From NCBI RefSeq assembly GCF_009498455.1, contig NZ_CP045644.1, positions 6,327,001 through 6,391,000 on the forward strand: DNA of 64,000 nucleotides, given 5' to 3'. Every line of letters begins with the position of its first letter. Positions within the stretch are counted from its first letter, which is position 1. Shown one piece after another: positions 32,460-40,634 of this stretch. This stretch comes from Variovorax paradoxus (GTDB lineage: Bacteria; Pseudomonadota; Gammaproteobacteria; Burkholderiales; Burkholderiaceae_C). Under the pieces are notes generated by a model that ran no database searches, was not told where the DNA came from, and was given only the letters and a program-made list of their open reading frames with translations. A program made the translations under genes and the position numbers.

Positions 32460-33820
32460 CCGAGACCTTGTGGCGTGCGCTGGGCGCCAGCGCGACGGTC
32501 GCGGCCTATGCCGCGCTGTGCCTGGGCATCTACGCACGCCAGCGACGACTGCACGCCATGGCCGCCCGCGAAGCCGCGGCGCTGTCGGCCGGTGACGGCG
32601 CGCAAGCCTCGACCACCCTCGTGCTGTTCGCCAGCCAGACAGGCCAGGCGGAGACCATCGCTTGGCAAACCGCGCGTCGGCTGCGCGCGGCGGGCACCGC
32701 GGTGCGCGTGATGGCACTCAATGCACTCGACAGCGCCACGCTCGCCTCGGCCCAACGAGCCCTCTTCGTGGCCAGCACCTACGGCGAAGGCGATGCGCCC
32801 GACGGCGCCAGCGTGTTCGCCGAACGCGTGATGGGCGCGCCGCTGGCGCTGCCTTCGCTTCGCTACGCCGTGCTCGCGCTCGGCGACCGCCAGTACGCCC
32901 ACTTCTGCGGCTTCGGCCGCGCGCTCGATGCGTGGCTTCACACGTCGGGCGCGATGCGCGACTTCGACCCCATCGAGGTCGACAACAGCGACCCCGCCGC
33001 GCTCGCCGACTGGCAGTCCCGCTGGGGCGACGCACCGGAGGACATCGACGACGCCACGGCGAACTTCGCGCCGTGGCGGCTCACGCGGCGCGAACTGCTC
33101 AACGCCGGCAGCACGGGCGGCCCGGTCTTTCACCTCGGCCTGACGCCGCAAGCCGGCGCCCTGCCGCATTGGGCCTCGGGCGATCTGGTGCAGGTCGCCG
33201 TCGCGAGCGATCCGGCACGGCCACGCGACTACTCGATCGCCTCCCTGCCCGCCGACGGCGAGCTGCAACTGCTCGTGCGCCAGGAACAGCACCCCGACGG
33301 CTCGATGGGCGCCGCGTCGGGCCTGCTCACCTCGACGCTCTCGCTCGGCGACACCGTCGCGCTGCGCCTGCGGCCGCACCGCGGCTTCCGGCTCGAAGGC
33401 AACGAGAACGGTCCGCTGATCCTGATCGGCAACGGCACCGGGCTGGCCGGCTTGCGCGCCCACCTGCGCGCGCGCGCCGCCGCCGGGCGAAAAGACAACT
33501 GGCTGGTGTTCGGCGAGCGCCAGTCCGCGCACGACTTCCTCTGCCGAGAAGAAATCGAAGCCTGGCAGGCCGACGGCACGCTCGCGCGGCTCGACATGGT
33601 CTTCTCGCGCGATCAGGCCGAGCGCTTCTACGTGCAGCATCGCCTGCTGCAGCTGGCCGACACGCTGCAGGCCTGGTTGCGCGACGGCGCGGCCGTCTAT
33701 GTCTGCGGCAGCCTGCAGGGCATGGCGTCGGGCGTCGACGCAGCGCTGCGGCAGATCGCCGGCGACGACCTCTGGGCCGAGCTGTCGGCCAGCGGGCGCT
33801 ACCGCCGCGACGTCTACTGA
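32456..33820 (+). CDS. Membrane-anchored flavodoxin/FNR reductase (sulfite reductase flavoprotein-like)
   Basis: A 454-residue diflavin reductase. Residues 8-27 (LGASATVAAYAALCLGIYA) form one TM helix; a flavodoxin domain follows (TTLVLFASQTGQAETIA, STYGEGDAPDGA, LALGDRQYAHFCGFG), then an FNR domain with FAD motif RDYSIAS, LIGNGTGLAGLRAH, VYVCGSL and the CysJ-like C-terminus RYRRDVY. It would accept hydride from NADPH on the cytoplasmic side and pass electrons via FMN into the membrane, plausibly to the PepSY protein and then the flavinylated DUF2271 protein. Overlaps apbE by 4 bases. Confidence 0.9.
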   Translation: MTETLWRALGASATVAAYAALCLGIYARQRRLHAMAAREAAALSAGDGAQASTTLVLFASQTGQAETIAWQTARRLRAAGTAVRVMALNALDSATLASAQRALFVASTYGEGDAPDGASVFAERVMGAPLALPSLRYAVLALGDRQYAHFCGFGRALDAWLHTSGAMRDFDPIEVDNSDPAALADWQSRWGDAPEDIDDATANFAPWRLTRRELLNAGSTGGPVFHLGLTPQAGALPHWASGDLVQVAVASDPARPRDYSIASLPADGELQLLVRQEQHPDGSMGAASGLLTSTLSLGDTVALRLRPHRGFRLEGNENGPLILIGNGTGLAGLRAHLRARAAAGRKDNWLVFGERQSAHDFLCREEIEAWQADGTLARLDMVFSRDQAERFYVQHRLLQLADTLQAWLRDGAAVYVCGSLQGMASGVDAALRQIAGDDLWAELSASGRYRRDVY

Positions 33821-33906
33821 ACGGCTCGCGCGGCGGGCTCAGTTGCGTCCCGGCAACGGGTGGCGAGAAACTTTTGGCTTAAGAGTTCACTTTTTAGCAC
33901 CTTGGT

Positions 33907-33925
33907 ATTGAGAAGCAATATCATT
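33907..33925 (+). promoter_or_regulatory. Fur-box-like site before the siderophore receptor gene
   Basis: ATTGAGAAGCAATATCATT matches AATGAGAATCATTCTCATT at 15 of 19 positions. It is 133 bases before the receptor ATG, in the 237-base gap after the flavoreductase gene. Confidence 0.65.
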
Positions 33926-34057
33926 TGCATCGATTTGCAAAAACCCTCGCAAGTCAGCTCACCCAGCCAGTCTTGCCGCCCTTTTTCTCCCTGAGAGTGC
34001 GCCGCCCGGACCCAGCCAGTCGAGCCCTGCCCGCCCGCCCTTTCTGGAGAAAACAAC

Positions 34058-36436
34058 ATGGCCTATATCAAGAGCCGCAAACACGCCGTCGCCCGCGCCG
34101 TTCCTCACCTGTCGGGTGCTGCCGCAGCCACGCTGCTGGCCATCGCAGCCCCCGCCGCCTTTGCCCAGACCGGACGGGCACTGCCTGAAGTCCGCGTGCA
34201 GGATTCGACGGCCGCCGACTACAAGACCGACACCTCGGCCAACCCGAAGTTCACGGCCCCGCTGGTGAACACGCCGCAGACGATCCAGGTGATCAAGGAA
34301 CAGATCATTCGCGAACAGGGTGCGACCACGCTCACCGAAGCGCTGCGCAACACCGCCGGCGTCGGCACCTTCTTCCTGGGCGAGAACGGCAACACGAACA
34401 CCGGCGACGCCGTGTTCATGCGCGGCTTCGACAGCTCCAGCAGCATCTTCGTGGACGGCATCCGCGACCTGGGCTCGGTCTCGCGTGACATGTTCAACAT
34501 CGAGCAAGTTGAAGTGGTGAAGGGCCCGTCGGGCACCGACGTGGGCCGCACCTCCCCCACCGGCTACATCAACCTCGTGACCAAGAAGCCGAAGCTCGAA
34601 GACAGCTTCCTGGGCTCGCTCGGTTTCGGCAGCGCCGACTACAAGCGCGGCAGCATCGACTGGAACAAGTCGCTCAGCGGCGCCAACGGCATCGGCGCCG
34701 CGTTCCGCCTGAATGCGGCGATGGAAGATGCCGGCGTGCCCGGCCGCGACTTCGTGAAGAACAAGCGCACCGCCATTGCACCGTCGCTCGCGCTCGGCCT
34801 GAACTCGCCCACGCGCTTCTACTTCGATTACCTGCACGTCGACCAGGACAACGTGCCCGACGGCGGCGTGCCGACCATCGGCCTGCCCAGCTATTCGAAC
34901 CCCGATCCGGTCGCCCTGGGCGCACGTCGCCGCAGCTTCCTGAACTACGCGGCACCGGTCGATCCGAAGAACTTCTACGGCACCGCGTACGACTTCAACA
35001 AGGTGACGGCCGACATGTTCACCGCGCGCGTGGAGCACGACTTCACGCCCGACATCACGCTGCGCAACACGACCCGCTACGGCAAGACGAAGCAGGACTA
35101 CATGCTGACGTCGTTCATGCTCGCGGGCCTCGCAGCAACCGGCCGGCCCCCGGCAGCCGGCGCCGCCTTCCTGGACACGCCGATTCCGGGCCTGCCCGCG
35201 TCGTGGACGGTCACGCGCAACTCGCCGACCAACAAGAACCAGGAAAACACGATCTTCGTCAACCAGACGAACGTGACCGCCAAGTTCAACACCGGCAGCC
35301 TGAGCCACTCGCTCAGCGCGGGCGTCGAGCTGATCCGTGAAGAGCAATCGAGCCTGGGCTACTTCAGCCCCGGTGCGACGTTCAACGGCAAGGTCGTGCA
35401 GAACGGCGCCTGGCCGGTGGCCAACCTGTACGCGCCGAACCCGTACGTGAACGGCTACAACCGCATGCTCAGCGGCGCCGACAGCAAGGGCGTGACCAAC
35501 ACGGTCGGCCTCTATGCCTTCGACACCGTCAAGCTCAACGAGCAATGGCAGATCACCGGCGGCCTGCGCTTCGACCACTACAACACCTCGTTCCAGAGCG
35601 CGGCGCTGTCGACGGCCGCGAACAACCCCGGACTGCCGGTCGGCACGCTGGTGCCCTCGTCGCTCAAGCTGTCGGACAACCTGTTCACCGGCAAGATCGG
35701 CGTGGTCTACAAGCCCGCGAAGAACGGCAGCATCTATGCGGCCTACGGCACCTCGGCCCAACCTCCGGGCGGCGCGAACTTCTCGCTGTCGGCTGCCGGC
35801 ACGGGCAACAGCGCGGCGCGCACCGACTTCCTGCCGCAAAAGGCCAAGACCTTCGAGGTCGGCACCAAGTGGGACGTGCTGGACGACAAGCTGTCGCTGA
35901 CCGGCGCGATCTACCGCACCGACGTGAGCAACGAAGTCGTGCAAGACCCGACCAACACCGCGCTGTACTACCAGAGCGGCAAGAAGCGCGTGCAGGGTAT
36001 CGAGTTGGGCGTGGCGGGCACCATCACGGAACGCTGGGGCATGAGCGCCGGCTTCACGACGATGGACACCAAGGTGCAAAGCGGCCCCAACGTCACCGCC
36101 GACGGCACCAACGTGCTGACCTACACGCCGAAGAACTCGCTCACGGCCTGGACCACCTACCAGTTCCCGTTCGGCCTGACGGTCGGCGGCGGCGCGCGCT
36201 ACAACGGCAAGCTGCACCGCGGCACCGACGGCGCGGTGGGCACGCCGGCGTACATCGATTCTTACTGGGTGTTCGATGCCATGGCGTCGTACCGCATCAA
36301 CAAGAACATCGACATCCAGCTGAACATCGCCAACCTGTTCGACAAGCAGTACGCGGCTGCCATCAACAAGAGCGGCTACCGCTACACGCCGGGCACGCCT
36401 CGCTCGGCCAAGATCACCGCGAACTTCGCGTTCTGA
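34058..36436 (+). CDS. fiu: TonB-dependent catecholate siderophore receptor (Fiu type)
   Basis: Outer-membrane ferric-siderophore receptor. The 792-residue protein has a signal peptide cleaved after about residue 36 (AAPAAFA), an early TonB-box-like segment (LPEVRVQD), the plug domain ([50 protein letters not shown]) and a 22-strand barrel ending in KITANFAF with a C-terminal Phe. The plug and the linked piuC gene match the Fiu/PiuA group, which imports monomeric catechols and dihydroxybenzoylserine. The neighbouring Fur-like site and TonB/ExbBD genes fit. Confidence 0.9.
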   Translation: MAYIKSRKHAVARAVPHLSGAAAATLLAIAAPAAFAQTGRALPEVRVQDSTAADYKTDTSANPKFTAPLVNTPQTIQVIKEQIIREQGATTLTEALRNTAGVGTFFLGENGNTNTGDAVFMRGFDSSSSIFVDGIRDLGSVSRDMFNIEQVEVVKGPSGTDVGRTSPTGYINLVTKKPKLEDSFLGSLGFGSADYKRGSIDWNKSLSGANGIGAAFRLNAAMEDAGVPGRDFVKNKRTAIAPSLALGLNSPTRFYFDYLHVDQDNVPDGGVPTIGLPSYSNPDPVALGARRRSFLNYAAPVDPKNFYGTAYDFNKVTADMFTARVEHDFTPDITLRNTTRYGKTKQDYMLTSFMLAGLAATGRPPAAGAAFLDTPIPGLPASWTVTRNSPTNKNQENTIFVNQTNVTAKFNTGSLSHSLSAGVELIREEQSSLGYFSPGATFNGKVVQNGAWPVANLYAPNPYVNGYNRMLSGADSKGVTNTVGLYAFDTVKLNEQWQITGGLRFDHYNTSFQSAALSTAANNPGLPVGTLVPSSLKLSDNLFTGKIGVVYKPAKNGSIYAAYGTSAQPPGGANFSLSAAGTGNSAARTDFLPQKAKTFEVGTKWDVLDDKLSLTGAIYRTDVSNEVVQDPTNTALYYQSGKKRVQGIELGVAGTITERWGMSAGFTTMDTKVQSGPNVTADGTNVLTYTPKNSLTAWTTYQFPFGLTVGGGARYNGKLHRGTDGAVGTPAYIDSYWVFDAMASYRINKNIDIQLNIANLFDKQYAAAINKSGYRYTPGTPRSAKITANFAF

Positions 36437-36493
36437 TCCCGACGACCACGTCGCTCCTGTGCCGGCCCTTGCGGCAGGCGCAGTGCGACACTC

Positions 36494-36521
36494 AAGCCCC
36501 GGCCCGCGCCGGGGCTTTTTT
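36494..36521 (+). terminator. Terminator between fiu and piuC
   Basis: Stem AAGCCCCGGC / GCCGGGGCTT (loop CCGC) with TTTTTT, 57 bases after the receptor stop and 19 bases before piuC. Some read-through is needed for piuC to be co-expressed, since no separate promoter is obvious. Confidence 0.88.
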
Positions 36522-36539
36522 CTTGTGGAGTTCACCGAA

Positions 36540-37220
36540 ATGATGCTGCATGTGCCCGACGTGCTGAGCCCAGACCAGGTGCGCGAGATGCGCGCCGCGC
36601 TCGATGCCACCCAATGGGTCGACGGCCGAGAAACCGTGGGCGACCAGGGCGCACAGGTGAAGCGCAACCGCCAGTTGCCGGAGTCGTCACCCGTCTCGCG
36701 CGAACTCGGCGCGACCATCCTGGCCGCGCTCTCGCGCCACGCGCTGTTCTTCTCGGCAGCACTGCCTGCGCGGTTTGTGCCGCCACTGTTCAACCGCTAC
36801 GAAGGCGGCGAACACTACGGCGTGCATGTCGACGGCTCGGTTCGCGCGGTGCCGGGCAGCAGCCAGCAGCTGCGCACCGACCTGTCGTGCACCCTTTTCC
36901 TGAGCGACCCGGAAGACTACGAAGGCGGCGAGCTGGAGGTGATCGACACCTACGGCTCGCACGAGGTCAAGCTGCCGGCCGGCGACCTGATCCTCTATCC
37001 GGGGAGCAGTCTGCACCGCGTGCACCCGGTCACGCGCGGGGCGCGGGTGTGCTCGTTCTTCTGGCTGCAGAGCATGGTGCGCAGCGATGCGCAGCGCGCG
37101 ATGCTGTTCGAACTCGACCAGACGATCCAGAAACTGCGCGCCCGCCTGGGCGAATGCGAGGAAACCGTGGCGCTCACCGGCCACTATCACAACCTCCTGC
37201 GGCTCTGGGCCGAGGTGTAA
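36540..37220 (+). CDS. piuC: Fe(II)/2-oxoglutarate-dependent dioxygenase PiuC/YbiX
   Basis: Prolyl-4-hydroxylase-fold oxygenase regularly paired with Fiu/PiuA receptors. The 226-residue sequence shows metal ligands His96 and Asp98 (YGVHVDGS), distal His159 ([10 protein letters not shown]) and Arg169 for 2-oxoglutarate ([11 protein letters not shown]). Preceding conserved segments include NRYEGGEHY and [24 protein letters not shown] at 36525-36530 serves ATG 36540; ATG 36543 is one codon later. The substrate in vivo is not established; position after the receptor implies siderophore processing. Confidence 0.94.
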   Translation: MMLHVPDVLSPDQVREMRAALDATQWVDGRETVGDQGAQVKRNRQLPESSPVSRELGATILAALSRHALFFSAALPARFVPPLFNRYEGGEHYGVHVDGSVRAVPGSSQQLRTDLSCTLFLSDPEDYEGGELEVIDTYGSHEVKLPAGDLILYPGSSLHRVHPVTRGARVCSFFWLQSMVRSDAQRAMLFELDQTIQKLRARLGECEETVALTGHYHNLLRLWAEV

Positions 37221-37260
37221 CACCGGCTTGCAAACTCGGACTGCGTGTCAGTCATAGTTA

Positions 37261-37290
37261 TTGCAAATGCGATGGATTCTTATTTATAAT
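37261..37290 (+). promoter_or_regulatory. bfd promoter with Fur-box-like spacer
   Basis: -35 TTGCAA (37261-37266) and -10 TATAAT (37285-37290) are 18 bases apart. The spacer with the last -35 base (37266-37284) reads AATGCGATGGATTCTTATT, matching the Fur pattern at 14 of 19 positions, so Fur binding would block the polymerase. Confidence 0.7.
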
Positions 37291-37331
37291 GAGTCACATC
37301 CAACAGCCAGCCAACTGCCGCTTTCACTGCC

Positions 37332-37604
37332 ATGATCGTTTGCGTCTGCCGCCGAGTCTCTGACCGTGAAATCGCACGTCATGTGCGAGCCGGCATGACT
37401 TTCGACGAAGTCCAGTTCGAACTCGGCGTGGCCACCCAGTGTGGTCAGTGTGAAGGTTGTGCGCGCGACATCGTGGCGCAGTGCAGCGTCTCTCACCCGG
37501 TCGCCGCCTTGAATTGCGAATCGGCGCCGAGAGCGATCCAGCTTGCCAACTCCATCAAGGAAAGCAAAGCATGGAACTCGTCTCGGCTCTCGGCGGCAGC
37601 CTGA
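37332..37604 (+). CDS. bfd: Bacterioferritin-associated ferredoxin
   Basis: [2Fe-2S] protein that donates electrons to bacterioferritin so stored iron is released. The 90-residue protein starts MIVCVCRRVSDREI and has cysteines Cys4, Cys6, Cys37, Cys40 and Cys43 (CGQCEGC), four of which ligate the cluster. The C-terminal 25 residues are longer than in E. coli Bfd. Iron-starvation control through the overlapping promoter/Fur-like site is expected, as seen for bfd elsewhere. Its 3' end overlaps a small out-of-frame reading frame (37571-37645). Confidence 0.94.
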   Translation: MIVCVCRRVSDREIARHVRAGMTFDEVQFELGVATQCGQCEGCARDIVAQCSVSHPVAALNCESAPRAIQLANSIKESKAWNSSRLSAAA

Positions 37605-37645
37605 TCCTCGTCGCCGGCTCTGTCTGGTGGATTTTTCGCAAGTAG
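37571..37645 (+). CDS. Possible 24-residue single-span membrane peptide
   Basis: A short frame that overlaps the last 34 bases of bfd in another phase: MELVSALGGSLILV-AGSVWWIFRK when translated. AAGGAAAG at 37557-37564 could serve as ribosome site. The sequence is one hydrophobic helix with a positive C-terminal end, the composition of real bacterial small membrane proteins. There is no other evidence of translation and I do not know a family for it. Confidence 0.3.
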   Translation: MELVSALGGSLILVAGSVWWIFRK

Positions 37646-37711
37646 CGTCTCTGTAGCGGTTTTGCTGCAATCGGGGCACGATTTGTAGTGCCCGCATTCG
37701 AATGGTTGATC

Positions 37712-38394
37712 GTGTCTGACCGCTTTGCCCCCCCTCCCTCTTTCCTTGGCCTGTCGCGCACTGTCGTCATTGCCGGCGGCGTGATCCTGTTTCACGGCGC
37801 CGCGCTGTGGGCGCTGCAAAGCGGCCTGCTGCGCCGGGCCGCCGAAGTGGTGATTCCCGTCGAGATCCTGAGCCAGTTCGTCGAGCCGCCGAAACCCAAG
37901 GCCGATCCGCCGCCCCCGCCGCCTCCGCCGCCGCAACCCAAGGTGAACAAGGCGCCGCCGCCGCCGCGCCCCAGGCCATCCGCGAGCCCAAGCCGACGCC
38001 TGCGCCGGCTGCGCCCGTCGGCACCACGGAGCCGCCACCCCGGCCACGCCGCCGGCGCCGCCCGCGCCCCAGCCCTCCCGCACCGCCGCCGGCACCTCCA
38101 GCGCCACCCGCCGTCCAGTTGCCGTCGAGCAATGCCGACTATTTGCAGAACCCAAAGGCGGTCTACCCCGCCATGAGCAAGCGGCTCGGCGAGCAGGGCA
38201 AGGTGATCGTTCGGGTGCTCGTGGGCGCCGACGGCCTGCCCAAGAGTGCCGAAGTCAAGAAATCCAGCGGTTTCGATCGCCTCGACGAGGCGGCCGTGGA
38301 ATACATCATGAAATGCCGGTTCGTGCCCGGCAAGGTCAACGGCGTGGTGCAGGCCATGTCTTACGACGCCCCCGTCAACTACGTCCTGAACTAA
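37712..38394 (+). CDS. tonB: Energy transducer TonB, apparent single frameshift near 37969
   Basis: TonB couples the ExbB/ExbD proton-driven motor to outer-membrane receptors. N-terminal anchor SRTVVIAGGVILFHGAALWAL, VPVEILSQFVEPPKPK-type start of the proline-rich spacer, and the C-terminal domain (YPAMSKRLGEQGKVIVRVLV, SSGFDRLDEAAVEYI, YDAPVNYVLN) are all present, but the anchor is in one frame and the C-terminus in another. Adding one C to the CCCC run at 37969-37972 joins them as KAPPPPRPQAIREPKPTP. I start at GTG 37712 (MSDRFAPPPS); GTG 37688 is an alternative. Genes exbB and exbD follow, so function would be expected. Confidence 0.85.
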
Positions 38395-38416
38395 TTTTTC
38401 TCTGGAGCAACTTCGT

Positions 38417-39133
38417 ATGGATTCCCAATTTGGCTTGATGAACGTCTGGAATCAGGGCGACTTCGTCACCAAGGCTGTCGCGGTTCTGTTGATCGGCATG
38501 TCCCTCGCCTCGTGGATCGTGATCATCGTGAAGGCGCTCGACGTCATCCGCTACAAGCGCTTCGCCAAGCATTCGCAAGACTTCTGGCACAGCGAAGACT
38601 TCGCCACCGCCCTGAACAAGCTGGGCACAGACGACGGCAACCCGTTCCGCGCCCTGGCGCTCGAGGGCCGCGAAGCCGCCGCCCACCACCGCAACACCAA
38701 GGCGCACCTGCATGACGCGCTCGACGTGAGCGACTGGATCACGCGTTCGCTGCGCAACGGCATCGACGCCTTCACGGCACGCCTGCAGACCGGCCTCGCC
38801 ATCCTCGCTTCGGTGGGTTCGACGGCACCGTTCATCGGCCTGTTCGGCACAGTCTGGGGCATCTATCACGCGCTGATGAGCATCGGCTCGGCCGGCCAGG
38901 CGACCATCGACAAGGTGGCCGGCCCGATCGGCGAAGCACTGATCATGACGGCCCTGGGCCTGGCGGTCGCCATTCCCGCCGTGCTGGGCTACAACGCCCT
39001 GGTGCGCGGCAACAAGTTCGTGCTGACCAAGCTCAACAGCTTCGCCCACGACCTGCACGCCTACTTCGTGACCGGCGCCCGCGTGCAAAGCGGCAGCGGT
39101 GAAGCCGTCGTGGTTCCGCTCAAGAAGGGCTGA
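38417..39133 (+). CDS. exbB: Biopolymer transport protein ExbB
   Basis: Inner-membrane channel subunit (MotA/TolQ/ExbB family) of the TonB motor. The 238-residue protein has TM1 at about 18-40 (TKAVAVLLIGMSLASWIVIIVKAL), a cytoplasmic domain, TM2 (GLAILASVGSTAPFIGLFGTVWGIYHAL) and TM3 (GEALIMTALGLAVAIPAVLGYNAL). Lies 22 bases after tonB and 8 bases before exbD. Confidence 0.96.
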   Translation: MDSQFGLMNVWNQGDFVTKAVAVLLIGMSLASWIVIIVKALDVIRYKRFAKHSQDFWHSEDFATALNKLGTDDGNPFRALALEGREAAAHHRNTKAHLHDALDVSDWITRSLRNGIDAFTARLQTGLAILASVGSTAPFIGLFGTVWGIYHALMSIGSAGQATIDKVAGPIGEALIMTALGLAVAIPAVLGYNALVRGNKFVLTKLNSFAHDLHAYFVTGARVQSGSGEAVVVPLKKG

Positions 39134-39141
39134 GCAGCATC

Positions 39142-39555
39142 ATGGCTTTCGGAACCCAAGACGAGCCCGATGAGGTGATGAACGAGATCAACATGACGCC
39201 GCTGGTCGACGTCATGCTGGTGCTCCTGATCATCTTCATCATCACCGTGCCGGTCATGAAGCACGCGGTCAACATCGACCTGCCCCGCGCCAGCAGCGAA
39301 CCCGAGCAGCCCAAGCCGCAGAACATCCTGTTCAGCGTCACGGCCGACGGCTCCTATTACTGGAACGAAGAGAAGATCGACGACAGCCAACTGCCGAACC
39401 GCCTGGCCGCCGAAGCCGCCAAGGAACCGCAGCCCGAACTCCATATCCGCGGCGACAAGGCCGTGCGCTACGAGCGCGTGGCCAAGGCCATGGCCGAGGC
39501 GCGTGAAGCCGGTGTGCGCAAGATCGGCTTCATCACCGAGCCCGAGACGAAGTGA
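39142..39555 (+). CDS. exbD: Biopolymer transport protein ExbD
   Basis: Inner-membrane partner of ExbB. The 137-residue protein has NEINMTPLVDVMLVLLIIFIITVPV: the aspartate in PLVDVML is the proton-carrying residue of the single TM helix. The rest is the periplasmic ExbD fold (PQNILFSVTADGSYYWNEEKI, LHIRGDKAVRYERVAKAM). Confidence 0.96.
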   Translation: MAFGTQDEPDEVMNEINMTPLVDVMLVLLIIFIITVPVMKHAVNIDLPRASSEPEQPKPQNILFSVTADGSYYWNEEKIDDSQLPNRLAAEAAKEPQPELHIRGDKAVRYERVAKAMAEAREAGVRKIGFITEPETK

Positions 39556-39600
39556 CCTGAACGAATGAGCAAATGATCGAAAAAAAGTTGATCGCGACGA

Positions 39601-39629
39601 TTGACTTTATATTGAGAATCATTATCATT
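39601..39629 (+). promoter_or_regulatory. hemP promoter with strong Fur box
   Basis: -35 TTGACT (39601-39606), 16-base spacer, -10 TATCAT (39623-39628). ATTGAGAATCATTATCATT (39611-39629) covers spacer and -10 and matches AATGAGAATCATTCTCATT at 17 of 19 positions, the best Fur box in the window. Confidence 0.85.
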
Positions 39630-39643
39630 CACTCATCGCTTCC

Positions 39644-39871
39644 ATGAAGGAACTCCAGATGCCAGCCACCCCGAATGCCTTTTCTGTTCTGAACCACCCT
39701 TCGCTCGACCAATCGGGTGGCGGTCATGCGTCGATCCAGGTGGCGCGTCCGGCGCCAATGGTCGAAAGCACGGAGCTTCTGAAAGGAAGCAAGACCGTGG
39801 GCATCATGCACAACGGCTCGCTCTACCGGCTTCAAGCCACCAAACTCGGCAAGCTGATCCTGACCAAGTAG
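39644..39871 (+). CDS. hemP: Hemin uptake protein HemP/HmuP
   Basis: Small regulator/accessory protein of haem uptake in betaproteobacteria. The C-terminal half carries the family signature: STELLKGSKTVGIMHNGSLYRLQATKLGKLILTK-like order, here LLKGSKTVGIMHNGSLY and ATKLGKLILTK at the very end. Length 75 from ATG 39644, or 70 from ATG 39659. The promoter is overlapped by the strong Fur box just upstream. No haem receptor gene is in the window, so the gene is separated from its usual hmu partners. Confidence 0.92.
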   Translation: MKELQMPATPNAFSVLNHPSLDQSGGGHASIQVARPAPMVESTELLKGSKTVGIMHNGSLYRLQATKLGKLILTK

Positions 39872-39910
39872 GTCGTTCAGCCCGCCCCTTGCGCAAGTTT
39901 CATCGTGGGG

Positions 39911-39947
39911 CGACTCGAGGAGATTCATCTCCGAAGGGTCGTTTTTT
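39911..39947 (+). terminator. Terminator after hemP
   Basis: Interrupted stem with core GGAGA / TCTCC and outer CGAC / GTCG arms, followed by GTTTTTTG. It starts 40 bases after the hemP stop. Confidence 0.6.
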
Positions 39948-40005
39948 GCTAGCCAACGGTTCGCCGACTAGCCAAGCTTTTTTTCACGCTGAAGCACCGA
40001 AAACG

Positions 40006-40033
40006 AAAACGCCGACCATCTGGTCGGCGTTTT
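40006..40033. terminator. Bidirectional terminator serving the HbpS/GlcG-like gene
   Basis: Twelve-base perfect stem AAAACGCCGACC / GGTCGGCGTTTT (loop ATCT). T-rich on both strands. On the minus strand it lies 22 bases after the stop of the gene at 40056. Confidence 0.88.
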
Positions 40034-40055
40034 GCTTTGGGCGAAGCGAAAAGGC

Positions 40056-40463
40056 TTACAGGCCGAGTGCGGCGATGCCAGCCTTGGCGACTTGCGCGTC
40101 TTCGTTCGACTTCACGCCGCTCACGCCCACGGCGCCGATGACGTGGCCGTCCTTGACGATCGGCACGCCGCCTTCGAGCAGGCCTTCCACCAGGGGCGCC
40201 GTCAGGAACGCGGTGCGGCCGCCGTTGATGATGTCTTCGTAGACCTTGCTGTCGCGACGGCCCATGGCGGCGGTGTGTGCCTTGGCGGGGGCGATGTGCG
40301 AGGACAGCGCGGCGGCACCGTCCAGGCGCTGCAGCCAGAGCAGGTTGCCGGCGTCGTCGGAGATGGCGATGGTCACGGCCCAGTTGTTCTTCAGGGCCTC
40401 GGCTTCCGCTGCAGCGGCGATGGCCTTGACGTCGGCGAGTTCGAGGAATGATTTGGTCTTCAT
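40056..40463 (-). CDS. HbpS/GlcG-family (DUF336) protein
   Basis: A 135-residue protein of the GlcG/HbpS family: LELADVKAIAAAAEAEALKNNWAVTIAISDDAGNLLWLQRLDGA at the N-terminus and GGVPIVKDGHVIGAVGVSG near the end, both diagnostic. HbpS from Streptomyces binds and degrades haem; GlcG members are of unknown role. No signal peptide is seen with ATG 40461-40463. Its proximity to hemP (convergent, within 200 bases) makes a haem or iron link attractive but unproven. Confidence 0.88.
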   Translation of the reverse strand: MKTKSFLELADVKAIAAAAEAEALKNNWAVTIAISDDAGNLLWLQRLDGAAALSSHIAPAKAHTAAMGRRDSKVYEDIINGGRTAFLTAPLVEGLLEGGVPIVKDGHVIGAVGVSGVKSNEDAQVAKAGIAALGL

Positions 40464-40634
40464 GAATAAGCTCAGGTTGCGTCGAAACCCGACAGCATAA
40501 CGGCGGGGCGCCGCAGCGTCCCGCCGAGGCTTAAGAACATCGGGCATACGGTCTTTGCAATACCCCCTCTTGCAGCCCCCTAGAATGCGCCCAACTGCGT
40601 GTCATTGCATGCAGCAACCTCAGGAGCTTCGGCC

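Noticed and set aside
38032..38100. Additional compensating frameshifts in the TonB spacer
   Set aside because: A stretch in another phase reads as ATPATPPAPPAPQP, nicer than the RPRRRRRPRPS of the main frame, but two opposite indels would be needed and low-complexity DNA reads as proline-rich in several frames.
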